DNA of 64,000 nucleotides from Lathyrus oleraceus. Lineage: Eukaryota; Streptophyta; Magnoliopsida; Fabales; Fabaceae. The stretch spans positions 181,368,294 through 181,432,293 of the forward strand of contig NC_066585.1 of NCBI RefSeq assembly GCF_024323335.1, read 5' to 3'. The position numbers and the translations under genes were made by a program. This document shows positions 1 through 12,074 of the stretch, piece after piece; the first letter of the stretch is position 1, and each line of letters opens with the position of its first letter. Under the pieces are notes generated by a model, which worked only from the letters and a program-made list of their open reading frames with translations, did not search any database and was not told the origin of the DNA.

Positions 1-1157
1 CTTAATAGTACACCAAATGGATGTTAAAATATAATTTTTAATGGTGACTTAGAAGAAGAAATATATATGGACCAACTGAAAGGGTTTGTGATTCATGGGG
101 AAAAAACAAGGTTTGCAAGTTAGATAAGTCTTTGTATGGTCTAAAACAAGTTACAAAGTAATGACATGAAAAATTTGATAAATTAATGATATTTAATGGG
201 TATAAAGTGAATGAAAGGGAAAAATGTTTATCACAAATATGAAAATGGCATTTGCACTATCATATCTCTCTATGTAGACGACTTACTCATATTTGGATCA
301 AACCCTCGTGTTTTTAATAATGTGAAATCATTGTTGTGCAATAAATTTGATATGAAAGACCCCGAAGAAGGCAATTTGATTCTTGGTATCAAGATCACTA
401 GATCCAAACAAGAAATTTCTTTAGATCAATATTACTATGTGGAGAAGATCTTAAAAGAAATATAACTAATTTGACTGTAAACCTGCTTGCACACTATATG
501 AGTCTGGTGTTAAGAAAACTATTGATAGTGTTAGATCAATTGAGCATGAGATCATCATTGACAGTCATATGTATGCTACTAATTGTATTAAACACGACAT
601 TGCATATGTCGTAGGATTGTTGTGCAGGTTTATAAGTAGACCGAGCAATGAGCATTGGAAATCCATTTAGAGAATCATATGATACCTTAAGAGAAGCAAT
701 GACCATGCATGTAATATGAGGTGATCATGCTAGTGTGAATAAGAGAAGCATGAACCCTGAAGCGGTAAGAAGATGAGATAATAGAAACTCTTAATGAGAT
801 TTATACTTTGTACAAGGGAGTAACTAACTACATGAGTACTCTTGATAGACTTGCCTATGTGATTGTGGAACTTAGGCCGGTTCATATGAAATTTCGAGGC
901 AGAATTCTTAGAGTCGTCACTAAATTGGGATACACATGCAGAGCCATTAAAACACAAACTTATTAGAATACACTTTAAGAAAAGTTTGTGTACGTGTTTG
1001 ATGTTTGAGATAGAGTTCAAGACAATTGTGTCACTCTTGTTGAATCAGAATCATACTTGCTACACAAATGTTCAAATAGTATACACCTTTGTTTATGCAC
1101 AATCTTAGAAACTTTTGACGTTACTTCTGAAACACTTTTTAAATTCAAGGGGAGGAT
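1..1157 (+). pseudogene. Decayed Ty1-Copia pol remnant (RT to RNase H region)
   Basis: The start of the window lies inside the reverse transcriptase of a Copia retrotransposon. Readable pieces are a GDLEEEIYM-like block (about 45-70), a SLYGLKQ block (130-150), and the 211-465 stretch with the catalytic box YVDDLLIF followed by a connection segment ending YYYVEKILKE. Further on, translated fragments resemble the SLMYATNCTRPDIAY-type and NEHW-type connection/RNase H blocks (about 560-680). Frameshifts and stops separate all the blocks, so it cannot make a polyprotein. A polypurine tract (about 1147-1156) and an LTR follow directly, fixing the orientation. The 5' part of the element is outside the window. 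The lineage looks Tork/Tnt1-like, which is inference. Confidence 0.85.
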
Positions 1158-1680
1158 TGTTGAAATATGTCAATATTCCAATAGGGAGATGAATTTGAAA
1201 AAGTTCCTTAAGTCCCACATTGTTAGAAATAAATAAGTGTATTTGTGTGTTCGTTGAAAAAATTCCTTAGTCCCACATTGATTAGATAAGATATCTAGGC
1301 TAGCTTACTTCATTATATAAGGAAGTCATTTGTTTCATTCCAAAACAAATAAAAAACTTCTATTGAGTTTTTCCTTCCTCACTCACATAACTTTGTGCCC
1401 TTCGAAATTGTCCAAGTGCCAAATCTCCCCCCTTTCTTTATACTCCTTAAATTTTCCGAGTATTTTCTTGAATTCTCTTTAGAGAATTACTTTAATTTCT
1501 CTTTGTTTGAGTTGAGAAATTATCAAGTTTTAATTTTTGGATTCTCTTTGAAGAATTATTTGAATTTCTCTTTGTTTGAGAAATCATTGCTTTGTTTGAG
1601 AAATCATTTTTGAGAAATTATTTGACCATTATTGAATTCTCTTTGGAGAATTATTTGAATTTCTCATTGCTTAAGAAATT
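1158..1680 (+). repeat. Probable 3' LTR of the decayed Copia element
   Basis: The LTR starts with TGTTGAAATATG right after the purine tract aaggggagga. It contains a TATA-like tatataagg (about 1315) and then a minisatellite-like run in which a unit close to gaattctctttggagaatt plus gaatttctctttgtttgag repeats about four times (1440-1680). The 3' border is uncertain because the matching 5' LTR lies outside the window; a CA end near 1750 is also possible. From here to 1956 I see no other feature. Confidence 0.6.
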
Positions 1681-1956
1681 ATTATGACTGATTTATATAC
1701 TAGATACTACAAGTAGTATTTATACTATATTCAAATGATCTTTGTACCATCAGATGGTGTCTATGCCGATTATCAACCATGCCAATAGTAATCATACATT
1801 ATATAGCTGAATTATTTTATTCTAGAGGCGTCATGGTTGAGTGACTGCTTTGCACAATTTTGACCAGTGCTGTAAAATATCTTAAAGAGAGCGACCTAGT
1901 TTACGATTCGACCAATAATTTCTTTAGTGATAATTTTTCAAAACCATAAAACAACA

Positions 1957-2089
1957 TTTGTATATAGTAAAATAAATACATTTATAAATTTATGGACTTT
2001 TTTTTGTCAAGTAGAATTTATGGGCGTTAATTTACACAAGAAAAGTGATTGTTAAATTTCTATTTTTGTCTAATAATTTAGGGAATTGA
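1957..2089. repeat. Direct repeat, copy A (about 130 bp)
   Basis: This copy begins with tttgtatatagtaaaataaa and includes a tttttgtcaagtagaattta block and a ttgttaaatttctattttt block. The same order of blocks recurs at 2675-2808 with scattered differences. The two copies bracket a LINE-like fragment. I cannot tell whether they are the ends of a small element or a plain duplication. Confidence 0.7.
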
Positions 2090-2339
2090 TTTTTCCACCT
2101 TATGTGTGAGAAAAATTATCCTATGAAAATTCAAAAATTTCTCTTTTTAAATTCAGAAATGCACTTCTGGATGCAACCCAAATATTCAAAATTCATGTGT
2201 AAATGAACCACACTCCCATTTTATGAAAAGAATAGTTGAGAAATATACTTTCAAAATCCAAAAACATATTTATGTAAAATCTAGAAAATATCAAGAAGTT
2301 TAGTCCATTTATGTTTCAATTCTTCCAAATTTATACCAT

Positions 2340-2627
2340 TTGAGAGCATATCACATAAAATACAAACTCCCAACTAAAGATCAACGGGTGAAAAGAGGAA
2401 TTACTGACAGAGATAGTGCAAATATCAAAAGTTGTGTTTGGTATTTTCAGGCGGATGAAAATAAGAAACAATTTTTTCAAGATTGCCAAGTTTTTAGAAG
2501 ATTGCGTGTTGCTGTTAAAAATTGGGCTGCCATGAAGGATGAGGACTCGAATGGAGTTTGTCTACATTCATTCACCACAACTATCAGTGGAAGAGAAAGG
2601 ATGAGCCAGATATTGTTAGGTTGATAT
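2340..2627 (+). pseudogene. LINE zf-RVT-like fragment
   Basis: This is an open stretch of 94 codons whose order of features (a LPTKD block, then RG near residue 20, CV at about 32, FFQDCQVF at about 45, an aromatic-rich VKNWAAM, and a final methionine/isoleucine-rich segment) resembles the zinc-binding zf-RVT domain at the end of plant LINE ORF2 proteins. The second cysteine of the usual pair is not obvious. It is isolated, lacks the rest of a LINE and sits between two direct repeats, so it is most likely a relic. It could instead be a chance ORF or an unrelated fragment; I do not recognise a host gene here. Confidence 0.4.
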
Positions 2628-2674
2628 GGTATTATGATACCATATAATAATTGATCAATAATTAAAATTTAGTT

Positions 2675-2808
2675 TTTGTATGTAGTAAAATAAATACAAT
2701 TATAAATTAATGGATTTTTTATCAAGTAGAATTTGTGGGCTTTAATTTACCCAAGAAAAATGATTGTTAAATTTCTATTTTTTGTTTAATAATTTAGGAA
2801 TTAATTAT
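2675..2808. repeat. Direct repeat, copy B
   Basis: Second copy of the block at 1957-2089, in the same orientation and about 720 bp downstream. It stops where the Mutator-type element at 2810 begins. Confidence 0.7.
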
Positions 2809-2809
2809 T

Positions 2810-3684
2810 CTAGATTTAATACATATTTTGGTCCCTTAATTTAATTTAATATTTTACTTTGGTTTCTTAACTAAAAAAACATTACATAGTAGTCCTTACA
2901 AAGTATTCTGTTATACGGAATGATCAATTGTTTTCGAGAAAAATATATTAAATGTGACTACGTGGCAATGTGGATACAATTTTGATTTCTGGCCTGACTT
3001 TTACAATTATTATTTGTCTTATTATTCATCTCTCTTTAAATTTTTTTATTACTTATTACTTATTTGTTTTTTCCTTATTATTGAAAATTTAGTTTGAACA
3101 TCAAATAGAAACCCTAGATCACAAAGGTAAACATGAAGATAGACACGAAGACGACGTCAAAGAGATTTAGGGTTGTTGAAGGTTGTTAAAGAGAGACGAA
3201 TCTCATTGAAGACGCTTCTTTATCCGTCACACTTCACATTATTCCTATCTGTCGCAGTTCTAAGAACACATTCATCTTGGCAAAAATACTTCATCCTCTT
3301 GTTTCTACGAAGTACATATCCATCTGATCCAAAACTTTGATTGTTGGACACTGCTCAAATACAAGATGAATGTTGCAAAATACGAAGATGTAAATTCTAG
3401 AAAATGAAGGAAATAGTGCAGATGATGACCACAAATTCCAGTGACAAAAAATGCAACAAAGGAGTGAAGATTATGAAACCTTATAAACGAAATAACACAT
3501 TTTTAATTCATGCGTTGAGTCAGTATTTTAAAAAGGGCCTAAATGTCACGCCATGTTGACAAAGTTAACCTCTTTAACGTAAAAACCATTTTGTGTAATA
3601 AAATAATTTTTAAGAGACTATTATGCAACATCTTTTAGTTAATTGAATAAAGTGAAACCTTAAACTAAGTTAATGGATTTAGTG
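2810..3684. mobile_element. Non-autonomous Mutator-type element (MITE-like)
   Basis: The left end reads ctagatttaatacatattttgg followed by gtccctt and a tttactttgg block. The right end, read on the minus strand, has a diverged version of the same order (aaatccattaa, gtttaagg, tttcactttattc, aactaaaagatg, and so on). A 10-bp sequence ATTAATTATT flanks both sides (2800-2809 and 3685-3694), a size typical of Mutator target duplications. The interior has no coding potential. It includes aaaccctagatc-type and acgacgtc-type sequence that looks like captured 5' UTR or promoter DNA, but I cannot name a source. The TIR match is weak, so the exact ends are approximate. Confidence 0.55.
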
Positions 3685-3694
3685 ATTAATTATT

Positions 3695-5489
3695 TATTAA
3701 ATATAAGAGAGAAATAGAGATAAATTAGTGAAGGAGAGAGTTGGAGAGAAAATATTGAATGAGAGAATTCAAACCTGTATATATATTTGGTTTTAGGTTG
3801 ATCATGAAATATTTAGTTACTCTCGATTGAAATATTGATTATGTTTTTTTAATTATTTTATACATAATCTCGGGTATTGAAAATAAAAAAAGAAACCAAA
3901 ATCTGTGTGTATTATATATTTATATATAATTATATTATATATCTATATATAATACAAAGAAGTCCACAAAATTGTATTATATATTTATATGTAATTGTAT
4001 TATATGAATTATATATTATCTACAATTTATTTTATAAAATTTTGATAAAATTAAATAGATTATATAATAATTTTATAACATTTATTAATATTTTATTTTT
4101 ATGTTAATCTATTTCAGAGTATTTGAAATATTAAATACTAGATCAAAATCCGTGCGATGTGCGATTTTTTAAAAATTGTTTTTATAGTATAAAAGTACAT
4201 GATATAAAATTTTAATTAATTTTAAGTATAGAAATAATTAATAAATTCCATTTTTCTCTTTTAGTTCTATAATTTTTTAATATGAGTATATTTAATAGAA
4301 TAGATTCTAGAATATGAGTATATTTCTATAATTTTACATGATATAAGATTAATCAATAAACTAATATTTTGTACATTTATTAAAAAAAATCTTCTTACTC
4401 CCACAATAGTTATTTTGTACTTATACAAAATATAAAAAGATTGAGAAATACATGAAAATCAACTAATTATATTTATTTGTGATTATTAGTCTAATATAAA
4501 ACACTATTTAAAATAATATTATGAATATTTAAAAATATTATCATAAATATTTAAAAATAATATTATGAGTATTCCAAGAAGTTAGTTGACTTATATTATA
4601 TAAAAAATATTAAATTAATAATATAATTATTATCTCTTAAATGCATGAATAATTATTAGCTTGAAGAATTAATTTTTTAACATATGTTTGAAAATTCAAA
4701 TCATATTTTTTTTTTCAAATCACTAATTTGATAAATAAGATGAATTTAATTAGTGAAAACATAATGACTAAAAGAATTGAATATAAAAATATTGATAGCT
4801 CTTAAACGATTGAGACAGTAAAAATTCTGATGATGATGACGACTAAAATAATGATTTGATAAATTTAAATGAAAGTTAATGAAATTTAATAATTAAAATA
4901 ATAGAAAAATTGAGAGAGGAATGTGAATAGTGTACATAAAACATATTCTTATTATGAATTTAATTTAATGGTGAGAGAATAAATTGTTATTTTCGAAGGG
5001 TGTCATATCAGAATTTAATTGACCTGATATACAAAGTGATGTATTGTCAACAAAATATTCCGTGACTTAAATTTTAATATATTATTACTAGAGAGTGTGC
5101 GACTGTTAATTAGTTTTTATTTATTTTGTATCGAGTTTTAATTTGTTAACAAAACTTATTTAGTGAATATGAGCAACAAATTTATATTATAATAATTTAT
5201 TATAAATTATAATTGAGACAATGATATAAATTAATCACAAATAAAGAAATGTATGTTTGTAAGTTGAAAGTAGCATACAAAATTTTATTTTACAATTTTA
5301 AATAATTTTAAAAAATATCACTAACGATTTATTTTTTATTTTGATTCTAATATATATTTTTAATATTTTTCTCTCTTTTAGACATTTAATTATAAGTTGC
5401 TAAAGATATGTATTAACTTTTAGTCTTAAATAAAAATTAAACTTTATTTTCAATTGAAACTCAACTATCAAATTTAGTGATATGACAAT
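3695..5489. other. AT-rich intergenic stretch without genes
   Basis: There are no supported genes. The stretch is very AT-rich, with short tatata runs near 3900-4000. At 4134-4162 there is tactagatcaaaatccgtgc followed by gatgtgcgat, which looks like a decayed copy of the Helitron-type end seen intact at 29141-29171. The 3877-4107 open frame is isoleucine/tyrosine-rich AT translation and not a gene. Confidence 0.5.
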
Positions 5490-5543
5490 GAAGGGCGATT
5501 TAGTTACTGTTCATTTCTGAAACCTGATTTTTTCTCTGAAACC

Positions 5544-6521
5544 ATGCAAGTTTCTAATGGTTCATCCAATCATCCCATGAAAGTTCCTGAATGTTTCCAA
5601 CAGCGGTCCGGTAAGCAAGGAACGTGTTGTGAGCTTGGAATCATCCATGAAACAACCAAGTCTTTTGTGGAAGTTTTGAATAACGTTTGCGACATTCCTC
5701 TTAATCAGTTACTGATTCCATATGTCAAAGGAGATAGATTGGAAATCATGATCCCGGAGAAAGAATACCAGTTGGAGGTTAAAGCCTGCAAGCATAATTT
5801 ACACGACCGTGTAATATGGCCAAAAGGTTCTTCTCCATTAACTGTACAAAACCTAAAATCCAAACTTTTGGGTCTGTGGAAATCAATAGTCAAATGGGAT
5901 ATCACGTCTCTTGGTAAGGGTTACTTTGAATTCTCGTTTTCCTCGATTGAAGATGTTAGGAGAGTTAGATCTATAATATCTTAGAATCTAAATCCTGGAT
6001 TTTTAAAGTTGTTTCCATGGACAAAATATTTTAACCCATGTCTTCTCAAACACTCTTCTGCTCAAGTGTGGGTTAGAATCCATGGTTTGGCACAAGAGTA
6101 CTAGAGGCCCAAAATAGTTTTTGCTATTGGCAGCAGTATCAGAACTCCGTTGTGTACAAACTCGGCTTCAAATAAGTGCAGTTTTAAAAGATAGTTTGGG
6201 CATTTTGTGTGGGTTCTGGTAGACTTGGAATTAACCAACGAATTGAGATACAAGGTGTTAGTTGAAAGGAAGGGCTTTGCCTTCTTTGTGGAGCTGGAAT
6301 ATGAGAATCTTCTGGAGTTTTGCTCTTTATACAACATAACCAGACACAATTTAAGTAATTATAAAAGGAGAGTGGAGGAAGATGGAAATGGAATACGAAA
6401 CCAAAAAGGTAGAGGAGAGGATGTTGATACCGAGGTTGAAAAAGGTCATAAAAAATGTGTTACCAAGAAGTTTGTACGGGTGAATGGTAAGGCTTCTACG
6501 ACAAGGGGGGAAACGAAGTTG
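5544..6521 (+). pseudogene. LINE (L1-type) ORF1, 5' part, DUF4283-like
   Basis: This is the first part of a plant L1-type LINE. Residues about 90-146 of the first open stretch (LTVQNLKSKL, LWKSIVKWDI, LGKGYFEF, SIEDVRRVRSI) match the DUF4283 domain of plant LINE ORF1 proteins. After a stop at 5982, further pieces in the same or shifted frames give NLNPGFLKLF, QVWVRIHGL, FGHFVWVLVDLEL, LVERKGFAFFVELEYENL and an NLSNYKR block where a zinc knuckle is expected. ORF1 protein binds RNA and accompanies the reverse transcriptase. The reading frame is broken several times and is then interrupted at 6522-6526 (GACAT) by a Copia element; the remainder continues after 12074. Confidence 0.8.
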
Positions 6522-6526
6522 GACAT

Positions 6527-7242
6527 TGTTGGGTTTTGGGCTCCCTTCCTATGTGGAGAAAGGCCCAATATGTGCAAGCCCATGTGTCTCACTTAACCAA
6601 GTGGAGAGAGGTCAGATTAGGGTATGTGAGAGAGCTGAATTCAAATAATGAGGCAAGAGAAAAGTGAGAGAGGAAGAGCAAAACCCATTTTCGCATAAAA
6701 CAGAGCAGTTGCACTAGATTCGCGATTTATCCTTCGTTCAACGTCGGATCGGGCTGAAACTTGGACAGCAGGTTCGTGACTCATGGTACTTCAATCTGAC
6801 CGGTTGGATCGTCGATTAGAGGTCTGAGGTGGGAGAAATCGAGCTCGAACAGTAGAAGTATTTTCTGGTTTTTCTGCTGAATTTTATTCTCAATTTCATG
6901 CTTGTTTTCTCATTGTTTTGGCTGATTGTTATGCTGGTTACCTTGCTGTTTTTGGCTGGTTACTGAGCACGAATTTGTGCCATATTTAAAACTCTCTTGT
7001 ACCCATATTTTGATCATAGTGGAGCTCTATTACTGGCTTGGTCCCGTGGTTGTTTACTTCTCACATTGAGAAGGTTTTTCCACGTTTTAAAAATTATTGT
7101 GTCCCTTGTGGTGGTGATTTTAGTTGCCGTGATTATTTGTTGTTGCTCCTCACATATTCTTGCAAGTTTGGGAAATTGATTATCCGCTGCATATTGCTCT
7201 GTTAGAGTTGTTATTGTTATTTGTTGTTGAACTTTCCCATCA
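6527..7242 (+). repeat. 5' LTR of the Copia element
   Basis: A 716 bp LTR with TG...CA termini. It contains internal promoter-like sequence (catatttaaaactctc near 6980) and is matched along its full length by 11356-12069. The 60-codon open stretch at 6997-7179 within it is not a gene, as its copy in the 3' LTR is frame-disrupted. Confidence 0.95.
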
Positions 7243-7245
7243 GAG

Positions 7246-7257
7246 TGGTATCAGAGC
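7246..7257 (+). other. Primer binding site (initiator Met-tRNA type)
   Basis: TGGTATCAGAGC lies three bases after the 5' LTR end. It is complementary to the 3' end of plant initiator methionine tRNA, the usual primer of Copia reverse transcription. Confidence 0.9.
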
Positions 7258-7289
7258 TCTTTGGTTAAGGGGTTGTTTGATTTGTTTGA

Positions 7290-10200
7290 ATGATGGAGGC
7301 AAATACAAATAGAATGATTTGTTTGAATGGCTCTAATTATCACTTGTGGAAGGGAAAAATGAAGGATCTGTTATTTGTGAAGAATTTGCATCTTCCTGTG
7401 TTTGCTAGTGAGAAGCCAAAATCCAAGACTGATGAGGATTGGAGTTTTGAACATCAGCAGGTTTGTGGTTTTATTCGGTAATATGTAGAAGACAATATTT
7501 ATAATCACATTGCTAATGAGGAACATGCAAGATCCTTGTGGAAGAAGATTGAATCTTTATATGCTTCTAAATCAGGGAATAATAAGTTGTATTTGTTGAG
7601 TTCCTTGATGAATTTGAGATACAAGGAGGGGACTTCTATTTCAGATCACTTAAATGATTTTCAAGGGCTCCTAGATCAATTGTCAGGTATGGGTATCAAA
7701 TTTGATGATGAAGTGTTGGGACTATGGCTACTGAATACTCTACCAGATTCTTGGGAAACTTTTCGGGTTTCAATTACAAACTCAGCTTCTGATGGTGTTG
7801 TCTCTTTGCAAAGTGTAAAGGGAAGTGTTCTTAATGAGGAGATGAGAAGGAAGGCGCAAGGTACTTCATCTCATTCCGAGGTACTTGTCACTGAGAACAG
7901 GGGCCGAAGTCAAATAAAGGAACCGAAAGGGAACAGACAGAATAGCTGAAGTGCGAGTATAGAGAACAATAGAAGCAAGTCCAAGTCCAGATACAAGAAT
8001 GTGGAGTGCAATTATTGTCACAAAATGGGGCACATACAGAGGAACTGTTTCATATGGAAAAGGGAGAGCAAAAACATTAACAGTAAGCAGAGAGATAAGA
8101 ATCATGATGATGATAACCGTGTTACTACTGCTATTTGTGATGATTTGATTATTCTCCGTGACTATGATTCAGTAAATCTTGTATCAGATGAGAGCGTGTG
8201 GATTATTGATAGTGGTGCTACACTGCATGTTACACCAAGGAAGGAGTTCTTCACATATTACACTTCTGGTGACTTTGGAGTGTTGAAGATGGGTAATGAT
8301 GGTGTGTCCAAGGTAGTTGGTATTAGTGATGTTTGTTTGCAGACCAACATGGGAGTGCAGTTGTTGCTTAGAGGAGTCAAAGATGCTCCAGATGTTCACT
8401 TTAATTTGATATCTGTGCAGATGTTTGATGATGGTGGTTATGATAATCACTTTGGTTCAGAAAAATGGAAACTCACCAGAGGTAACTTAGATGTGGCCAG
8501 AGGGGAGAAAATTAATAAACTGTATTGGACTAAAGCATTGGTTGCTAAAGACAGTGTGAATGCCATGGATATGGAGGCTCCTTTGTGCCACCGCAGGCTT
8601 AGTCATATCAGTGAAAAGGGGCTGAATTGTTTAAATAAAAAGGATGTACTTCCGGGATTAAAGAGTGCGGAGTTGGAGAAATGTTCTCATTGCATGGCTG
8701 GTAAGCAGACTAGAGTATCCTTCAAGAAACATCCTCCCTCAAGGAAGTCAGAGTTGCTTGAATTGGTGCATTCTGATGTTTGTGGCCCGTTGAAGGTAAA
8801 GTCATTTAGTGCTGCACTTTATTTTGTTACTTTTATTGATGATTGTTCCATGAAGCTTTGGGTCTATGCTTTGAAGACAAAAGACCAAGTTCTGGAGAAA
8901 TTCAAAGAGTTCCATGTTATGGTGGAGAGACAGTCAGGCAAGAAGCTGAAATGCATTCATACTGACAATGGTGGTGAGTATTGTGGACCATTTGATGTTT
9001 ATTGCAAGCAGCACGGTATCAGACATGAAAAGACTCCTCCTAAAACTCCTCAGCTGAATGGTTTAGAAGAGAGAATGAACAGGACATTGATTGAAAGAGT
9101 TAGGTGTATGCTTTCTGAAGCAAAGTTGCCTAAGTATTTCTGGGGTGAAGCATTGTACACGGCAGTGCATGTTATTAATCTGAGTCCTGCAGTTGCTTCG
9201 AATGCTGAGGTGCCAGACAAGATTTGGTTTGGCAAGAATGCCAGGTATGATCATTTGCGTGTCTTCGGTTGCAAAGCATATGTGCATGTTCCAAAGGATG
9301 AGAGATCCAAGTTGGATGCGAAGACAAGACAGTGCATCTTTATCGGTTATGGTCAGGATGAATTTGGCTACAAGCTGTATGATCCAGTTGAGAAGAAAGC
9401 TGTTAGAAGCCGTGATGTGAAGTTCATGGAAGACCAAACCATTAAAGACATTGATAAGATGGAGAAGACTACACCTGAGATTGATAATGGTTTGTCTGAT
9501 GTTGATCCAGTTCGGATGCCTATACATGATCTGGATACTGCTGAAAATAATGTTCATAATGATGAGCAACATGATGATGTTGGTGATCAGTAACTTGGAG
9601 ATAATTTTGATGTTCCTAATGATGATGTTGAAGAGGAACATGAAATGTCACAAGATGAGGATCTTGGTGATGCTCCTGAACTCCCTCAAGCTCAAGTTTG
9701 GAGGTCTACTAGGCAGAGGAAACCATCCACCAGGTATCCTTCTGATGACTATGTTACCTTGACTGATGGAGGAGAACCTGAATGTTATGATGAAGCCATG
9801 GAGAGTGATGAAAAGAAGAAGTGGTTGGATGCTATGCAAGATGAAATGAAGTCTTTGCATGATAATCACACTTTTGATTTGGTGAAATTGCCTAAGGGCA
9901 AGAAGGCTTTGGAAAACAGGTGGATCTTCAGGGTGAAGCAAGAAAGCACTTCTACATCTCCAAGGTATAAAGCCAAATTGGTTGTGAAAGGTTTCAGACA
10001 GAGAAAGGGTGTTGATTTCAATGAGATTTTTTCTCCTGTGGTGAATATGTCATCCATTAGAACCGTGTTGAGTTTGGATGCTACTCTTAATTTGGAGGTA
10101 GAACAAATGGATGTCAAAACCGCTTTCCTTCATGGTGACTTGGAGGAAGAGATTTACATGAAGCAACCTGATGGCTTTCTGGTTAAAGGCAAGGAAGACT

Positions 10201-11339
10201 ATGTGTGTAGGCTGAGAAAGAGTCTATATGGTTTGAAGCAGGCCCCGCGTCAGTGGTACAAGAAGTTTGAGTCAGTTATGTGTGAGCAAGGCTACAAGAA
10301 GACTACTTCTGATCACTGTGTCTTTGTTAAAAAGTTTGTTGATGATGATTTCATTATCCTGTTATTGTATGTTGATGACATGCTTATTATTGGGAAAAAT
10401 ATTTCCATGATTGACAGATTGAAGAAGCAATTGGGCGAGTCATTTGCCATGAAAGACATGGGAGCTGCTAAGCAGATTCTTGGTATAAGAATCATGCGTG
10501 ACAGGAACAAGAAGAAACTTTGGTTGTCACAATAACACTATGTTGAAATAGTGTTACAGAGGTTCCAGATGGAAAATGCTAAGGTTGTAAGTACTCCTCT
10601 TGCTACTCATTTTAAATTGAGTACTAGTCAGAGTCCTTCCAATGAAGCTGAAAAATCATATATGCAACGGGTTCCTTATGCATTTGTTGTGGGTAGTTTA
10701 ATGTATGCAATGGTGTGTACAAGGCCTGATATTGCACATGTTGTTGGTACAGTTAGTAGATTTCTGTCTAATCCAGGTAGAGAGCATTGGAATGTTGTGA
10801 AATGGATTTTGAGGTATCTTCGTGGTACTACCAGTTTGAGGCTTTGTTTTGGAGGTGATAAGCCTACTCTTGTGGGATATACTAATTCTAATATGGCTGG
10901 AGACATTGATTCCAGAAAGTCTATTTCAGGCTACTTGATTAAGTTTGCAGGGGGAGCTGTGGCATGGCAATCCAGATTGCAGAGGTGTGTTGCATTGTCG
11001 ACTACTGAGGCAGAGTTCATTGCCATTACAGAAGCATGCAAGGAATTGTTATGGTTGAAGAAATTCTTGCAGGAGCTTGGTTTTGTTCAAGATAAGTACT
11101 TCCTATTTTGTGATAGTCAAGGTGCAATTCATCTTGGTAAGAATTCAACTTTTCATTCTAGGTCCAAGCACATTGATGTTAGGTATCATTGGATACGTGA
11201 TGCTTTGGATGTTGGGTTGTTGGAATTGGCCAAGGTTCATAAAGATGATAATGATGTTGATATGATGACCAAGGCATTACCGAGAAACAAGTTTGAAACT
11301 TGTTGTGAGATCGTCGGTTTGGCGGTCACCTCCACATAG
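7290..11339 (+). pseudogene. Copia gag-pol polyprotein with four in-frame stop codons
   Basis: A single reading frame runs from ATG 7290 to the stop at 11337-11339 and is interrupted only by stop codons at 7479, 7947, 9591 and 10533, with no frameshift. Domains in order: gag (UBN2-type, 7320-7900), zinc knuckle CNYCHKMGHIQRNC (about 8010-8050), protease with the DSGA active site (about 8205), integrase with an HHCC-type region (8590-8700) and the DNGGEY box (about 8965), reverse transcriptase with QMDVKTAF (10107) and YVDDM (10370), and RNase H (10860-11300). In RNase H the usual YxDxDxAG catalytic block reads YTNSNMAGD, so the expected aspartates are asparagines. The element therefore cannot be active in cis now. 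Its neighbours are its own LTRs. Confidence 0.93.
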
Positions 11340-11342
11340 TTG

Positions 11343-11355
11343 TGAGGGGGAGATA
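11343..11355 (+). other. Polypurine tract of the Copia element
   Basis: The purine-rich run gtgagggggagata lies immediately before the 3' LTR and is the expected plus-strand primer site. Confidence 0.85.
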
Positions 11356-12069
11356 TGTTGGGTTTTGGGCTCCCTTCCTATGCAGAGAAAAGCCCAATAT
11401 GTGCAAGCCCATGTGTCTCACTTAACCAAGTGGAGAGAGGTCAGATTAGGGTATGTGAGAGAGCTGAATTCAAATAGTGAGGCAAGAGAAAAGTGAGAGA
11501 GGAAGAGCAAAACCCATTTTCGCATAAAATAGAGCAGCTGCACTAGATTCGCGATTTCTCCTTCGTTCACCGTCGGATCGGGCTGAAATTTGGACAGCAG
11601 GTTCGTGACTCGTGGTAATTCAATCTGACCGGTTGGATCGTTGATCAGAGGTCTGAGGTGGGAGACATCGAGCTCGGACAATAGCAGTACTTTTTGGTTT
11701 TTCTGCTGAATTTTGTTCTCAATTTCATACTTGTTTTCTCATTGTTTTGGCTGATTGTTATGCTGGTTACCTTGTTGTTTTTGGATGGTTACTGAGCACG
11801 AATTTGTGCCATATTTAAAACTCTCTTGTACCCATATTTTGATCATAGTGGAGCTCTATTACTGGCTTGGTCCCGTGGTTGTTTACTTCTCACATTGAGA
11901 AGGTTTTTCCACGTTAAAAATTATTGTGTCCCTTGTGGTGGTGATTTTAGTTGCCGTGATTATTTGTTGTTGCTCCTCACAGATTCTTGCAAGTTTGGGA
12001 AACTGATTATCCGCTGCATATTGCCTTGTTAGAGTTGTTATTGTTATTTGTTGTTGAATTTTCCCATCA
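11356..12069 (+). repeat. 3' LTR of the Copia element
   Basis: A 714 bp match to the 5' LTR at 6527-7242, starting TGTTGGG and ending CCCATCA, followed by the GACAT target duplication. Confidence 0.95.
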
Positions 12070-12074
12070 GACAT

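Larger units (their letters stand above)
6527..12069 (+). mobile_element. Near-complete Ty1-Copia retrotransposon (Tork/Tnt1-like)
   Basis: The element has LTRs of 716 and 714 bp, both starting TGTTGGGTTTTGGGC and ending CCCATCA, a methionine-initiator-type primer binding site right after the 5' LTR, and a polypurine tract before the 3' LTR. The 5-bp target duplication GACAT is present on both sides (6522-6526 and 12070-12074). The element is inserted in a LINE ORF1. The LTRs differ at perhaps two to three dozen places by eye, so it is fairly young but not brand-new. All polyprotein domains are present in order gag-PR-INT-RT-RH. Confidence 0.95.

Noticed and set aside
3877..4107. A 76-codon open frame
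   Set aside because: Its composition is only Ile/Tyr/Asn/Leu from AT-rich DNA, with no coding signature.
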